Source: Malachius bipustulatus (taxonomy: Eukaryota; Arthropoda; Insecta; Coleoptera; Melyridae). From it: DNA of 64,000 nt. Both the position numbers and the translations under genes were made by a program. This document shows, piece by piece, positions 60,593-64,000 of this stretch. The notes under the pieces are model-generated. The model did no database searches and was not told the DNA's origin. It worked only from the letters and a program-made list of their open reading frames with translations. The stretch spans positions 14,608,858 through 14,672,857 of the forward strand of contig OU342633.1 of NCBI GenBank assembly GCA_910589415.1, read 5' to 3'. Positions within the stretch are counted from its first letter, which is position 1, and each line of letters starts with the position of its first letter.

Positions 60593-60730
60593 ATGACAAC
60601 CTGGAATGACGAAAGAGTTTTCCAGTTTCTCGAACTTTATCAAAGTGAACCAATGATATGGGACCTGAAAAATAAATTATTTGCCCTACGCCATCGTGTT
60701 CAGCACCCTCGAAAACAGGGGGGGAGGTAA
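60593..60730 (+). pseudogene. MADF/SANT-like N-terminal fragment
   Basis: ATG at 60593 opens a 45-residue frame with WNDERVFQFLELYQSEPMIW followed by DLKNKLFA, the first helices of a MADF (Myb/SANT-like) DNA-binding domain. Harbinger-type elements and host transcription factors both carry such domains. The frame then departs from the family and stops; GAG|GTAAAA near 60727 could be a splice donor. The rest of the domain is absent, so this is a first-exon or truncated remnant. Confidence 0.5.
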
Positions 60731-60796
60731 AATTGTTTCGTTGCGTCTAAAAATTAGGAAATCTCGGGTTTTTTCCGACTCACAGACGCCACTATA

Positions 60797-61888
60797 CAGG
60801 GTGTTTCATTAATCAGTGCATAAAATTCAACTGGAGATTCCTTGCTGAATTTTAAGGGGGTTTGTCATAAAAAAAATCTTAAAGTCTCCCCTAAGAAGTT
60901 ACATCCCCTTAAAGTAGGGTAAAAAACTCACATTTATCGACTTTTTTCTGAAATGACTTGAAATTAAAAAAAGACGGCTAGTTATTCGAACACTACTAGG
61001 TACCAGGACAGGAAGCCTCCATAATTACATAATTTTATGCACCCTTGTTCTCTGCAAGGGTGTGAATCATACTACCCTTAAAAGTAGTTTTTTCCCAGTA
61101 CTTTTTTCCTAATATATATTTTTTATCTTTAAACTCACACTTTGGAGGGCCAGTTCAATTGAAAAGAAATTTGTCTCTTAAAAATTTCCCGGAAACTCAA
61201 TACTTTTCCACTAAAGAAATAAAATAAGGGCCTCTCGAAGGGCATGTATCCAAGAAAATGGTGCCCATTTTGAGCACTGTCTTAAACAAAATATTGTTAA
61301 TTTAGTTAAATATGATTTGTTTATAGTTTATTATCTTTTTTTTGTGTTATTTAATGTTTATTTATTTTTATAAATATTTTACATATTTACATATTTTTAT
61401 AAACATGTAGGGTAGGTATGTAAAATCACAATTTATAATTTATGTAAGTCCGCTTAATTTATTTCTTTAGTGGAAAAGTATTGAGTTTCCGTAAAATTTT
61501 TAAGAGACAAATTTTTTTCAAGTGAACTGGCCCTCCAAAGTGTGAATTTAAAGATAAAAAAAAATTATTTGGAAAAAAGTACTGGAAAAAAACTTTTAGG
61601 GGTAGTATGATTCACACCCGAGTTCACACCCTTGCCGAGAACAAGGGTGGATAAAATTATGTAATTATATATGGAGGCTTCCTGGTAGTAGTGTTCGAAT
61701 ACCTAGCCGTCTTTTTTTTATTTCAAGTAATTTCAGAAAAAAGTCAATAAATTTGAATTTTTTACCCTACTTTAAGGGGCTGTTACTTCTTAGGGGAGGC
61801 TTTAAGAAATTTTTTTATGACAAATCCCCTTAAAATTCAGCAAGGACTCTCCAGTTGAAATTTCTGCACTGATTAATGAAGCACCCTG
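60797..61888. mobile_element. 1.09-kb foldback
   Basis: Ends CAGGGTGTTTCATTAATCAG and CTGATTAATGAAGCACCCTG with TA on both sides (60795-60796, 61889-61890). Arms share CCCTTGTTCTCTGCAAGGGTG, GTGTGAATCATACTACCC and AACTCAATACTTTTCCACTA in inverse orientation. Centre near 61340. Noncoding. Confidence 0.88.
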
Positions 61889-61959
61889 TATAATAACATT
61901 CTAATTAAGCTTAAAAATGATAAAAAATCTATCTGTCAAGTATTTTTCCTTGATATTAT

Positions 61960-62085
61960 TCATTTTTTTAACGAAACTATTTTGTAATACTCAGGCTTTT
62001 TATTTTTAACCACGGCGTTTGCTACCGTGAGATAGATCAGAGCCGCCACTGTCGTTGTACCTGCAATAATCTCGTTATCTTCCAT
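61960..62085 (-). pseudogene. Possible Harbinger transposase N-terminus
   Basis: A 41-residue minus-strand frame opens MEDNEIIAGTTTVAALIYLT and ends KKPEYYKIVSLKK. Short acidic starts followed by Ala-rich and Lys-rich stretches are common at the N-terminus of Harbinger transposases, and it converges on the MADF-like exon. No catalytic block is present. Low certainty. Confidence 0.25.
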
Positions 62086-62174
62086 TATCAATTCGCTATG
62101 GTCGTTCGCCTGTAGTTCGACCAAGCCTGAGGCCAACTGCAATCGCAAATGTGTGGACGGCAAGTTTGTGCACG

Positions 62175-62263
62175 AATGGGCATCCACACGTTGGCCCAAC
62201 TATTTGGCGAAACATTCACCGAATCATTCGCCAAATAGTTGGGCCAACGTGTGGATGCCCATT
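62175..62263. repeat. Perfect hairpin, 37-bp arms
   Basis: Arm 62175-62211 starts AATGGGCATCCACACGTTGG and arm 62227-62263 is its exact reverse complement; the loop is 15 bases. No mismatch in 37 pairs points to a young or actively maintained inverted repeat, at the end of the Harbinger-like relic. Confidence 0.9.
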
Positions 62264-62402
62264 TACATTGTGAAATATCTCGGAAATAGTGCGTTGTACA
62301 GCAAAAACGTAAGATAATTTTTCTCGTCTAAGAAAAACGAGGTGTCTACAAAAAACAAAAATTTGCATTTAAGTCATTTGATAAAAAAGTAAGAACACTA
62401 AG

Positions 62403-62565
62403 ATCTCCGCCACTAGATTGAATAATATTTCATCGGGAATATCAAATCATGTACCTCACTTATTACAACTGTCAAAAAATTCGAGTTATTCCAATCAGTC
62501 AATTTTTAGATATTCAGAAAAAAAATTTCTAAGAACATTAACTCGAAAACTAAAACTCCAACAGG
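62403..62565 (+). repeat. Partner arm of the 59610-59815 repeat
   Basis: ATCAAATCATGTACCTCACT, TTACAACTGTCAAAAAATTC and CAATTTTTAGATATTCAG match the complement of 59610-59815 at about 70-75% by eye. Confidence 0.55.
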
Positions 62566-64000
62566 AAATTTTTGGCTTATTTTTGAATTTTCTATATGCC
62601 CTTTAAGTTTGTAACACCTATTCATTAAGAGCCTGCATTTGTTATGAAATACTACCTATTTTAGAGTGTTCCATGATTCCAAATTCAAAAAATTTCTGCA
62701 CGGATTTTCGATTATGATCCCCGAATAACCCCGTTAAGCGAAAAAATTAGGAGAAAATGTTTTCAGGCCAAGATAGTGCTTGGGTAATATAACCAAAAAC
62801 TCAGACGGAATTCTGAGAATTTTCAGCAATATTTTATTCGTATAAACAGTCTGATGATGTTGTTTTACTACGAGCTGACTTTAATAATTTTAATCTTAAA
62901 ATCAATCGAGTGCCCACAAGAACATATTTAAATTATCGATTGTAGGACAGGAATCCAGCGCCTGCGTTTTAGTTGAATATTTATTTAATGTATTTGGCAA
63001 TTAAATTTAACTATCCTATCCAGGCTGTAAAATTCAACTCGATATGACTTCATTTTACATACAAAAATCGGTAAAAGTGTTATGATATGATAATAAAAAA
63101 CCGATTCTGTTCTAAATTATCTCCTAAACTTAATATGTAGCTTGCAATAATATTTAAAAAAGTATCTACCATATAATCAACACTGAACTGAAAGTCGCGA
63201 AGAGAGTTGGACGTGTTCATACCTTTCCACTTTATTTTATTTCCAATAACTCATTTATCATGTTGGATACCATTATCTTGATATTCTAACGTAAAATTAT
63301 CTTGTAAGTAGGTATGTAGTTAAATAGATACCGCCGACTCCAGTGCTTCCAAAAAAATGAAAATATATGTATGCCCATTTTGTTAATGATATTAGGAATT
63401 ATTTGGGAATGCATCAGTCGTTTTAGGAAATTAATTTTTATGTCAATCATTTTTAGACTAATATTAGAAAAAAACTTTAAATTTTTTTAATCATTTTAGC
63501 CGGAATTAGAATTCAAATTTCATTACTATGAATTATTATATTATCGTTATTATTGCTGTTAAATGTATAACAAATCCTATGATTAAAAATTTTCAACAAC
63601 TTAGAATTTAATCACAACTTCTATAGCCGTGATGAAGAATTAAAATAAAATTTGAAAGCTTGGCATAGAAAAAAGAGTGTTCTTTTCTTAAACGACTGCA
63701 TTCCCAAAGAATTCGTAATATCATTTATATTAGGACAGTCGAACCAAACTCATATTATATTGTTATGCATCACTATTGCAACAATAACCAACTGCGCAAG
63801 AACCAGGCATTTTTTAACTATACGTTAATTATGAAATACGATGAAAAAATAACCTAATAGGCGTTTTCTAGCACAACTAACGCTAATCATTATGGCACAA
63901 GCGGAAGCAATACCGAGTTCTTAGGATAAACATGGACGCTGGGATGGGCAACCAATCAGAAAAATATGACATGCCAGTTGAAAGCTGGCTAAGCGGCTGC
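62566..64000. other. AT-rich spacer to the window end, no gene seen
   Basis: No recognisable coding frame, paired repeat or RNA gene was found. Confidence 0.45.

Larger units (their letters stand above)
60311..62263. mobile_element. Harbinger-like relic with CCACACGTTGGCCCAACT ends
   Basis: CCACACGTTGGCCCAACT starts at 60311 and its exact inverse lies at about 62239-62256. More copies sit just inside (CCACACGTTGGCCCG at 60490; CCACACGTTGGCCCAACT at 62184), and GTGTGGACGG(T/C)AAGTT occurs at 60355 and 62151. Inside, a MADF-like exon (+) and a possible transposase N-terminus (-) converge, the Harbinger layout, but the transposase body is missing. A foldback lies between. I infer an internally deleted element; no target duplication was found. 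Confidence 0.45.

Noticed and set aside
1..64000. CRISPR arrays, operons or phage genes
   Set aside because: All direct repeats found are TE-related or microsatellite; gene structure is eukaryotic.

Overview
This is nuclear DNA of an animal, almost certainly an insect. The genes have spliceosomal introns, the intergenic DNA is very AT-rich, and the mobile elements are insect types: BEL/Pao, Jockey-like LINEs, PIF/Harbinger, TA-target foldbacks, MITEs and a tRNA-type SINE. The aPKC protein is arthropod-like. The species and order cannot be read from the sequence; a beetle or a similar TE-rich insect is only a guess. No bacterial operons, CRISPR arrays or rRNA genes are seen.

The only conventional host gene is atypical protein kinase C (aPKC). 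It occurs twice, in the same orientation, about 28 kb apart (coding parts 1448-3538 and 29510-31603). Each copy lies in a duplicated block (1-7149 and 26500-34747) carrying promoter, noncoding first exon, introns and about 3.5 kb of 3' flank. The coding sequences differ at only about four bases. The copies also differ by four clean mobile-element insertions with target-site duplications. Copy A has a 219-bp MITE, a 332-bp solo LTR and a 542-bp inverted-repeat element; copy B has a 2,055-bp giant palindrome. This is either a very young segmental duplication or two haplotypes assembled in series.

Between the copies lie a 5-kb PIF/Harbinger transposon with both genes apparently intact (a five-exon Myb/SANT-like gene and a DDE transposase, 8481-13468), a decayed BEL/Pao element on the minus strand (about 14.7-21.9 kb) riddled with nested insertions, foldback remnants, and a LINE RNase H fragment.

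Right of copy B come a LINE endonuclease/RT fragment with a perfect 14-bp target duplication but no 3' end (35.7-37.4 kb), and two related promoter-like modules with heat-shock elements (39.2-41.2 kb), one with a MITE inside its TATA box. Next is a decamer minisatellite whose unit is itself a heat-shock-element palindrome (43.4-45.3 kb), split by a foldback that carries a LINE fragment at its centre. Then follow nested palindromes (46.2-47.8 kb), a decayed Jockey-like LINE on the minus strand (48.4-52.1 kb), a SINE, a 5'-truncated LINE with a MITE in its RT (54.4-56.5 kb), two further foldbacks, and a Harbinger-like relic ending in a perfect 37-bp-arm hairpin (60.3-62.3 kb).

The recurrent architectural signal is a set of 0.6-2 kb near-perfect inverted repeats that begin CAGGGT- or CAGTG- and sit in TA targets, several sharing internal sequence. 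They look like non-autonomous Tc1/mariner-type foldbacks and account for much of the non-genic DNA.
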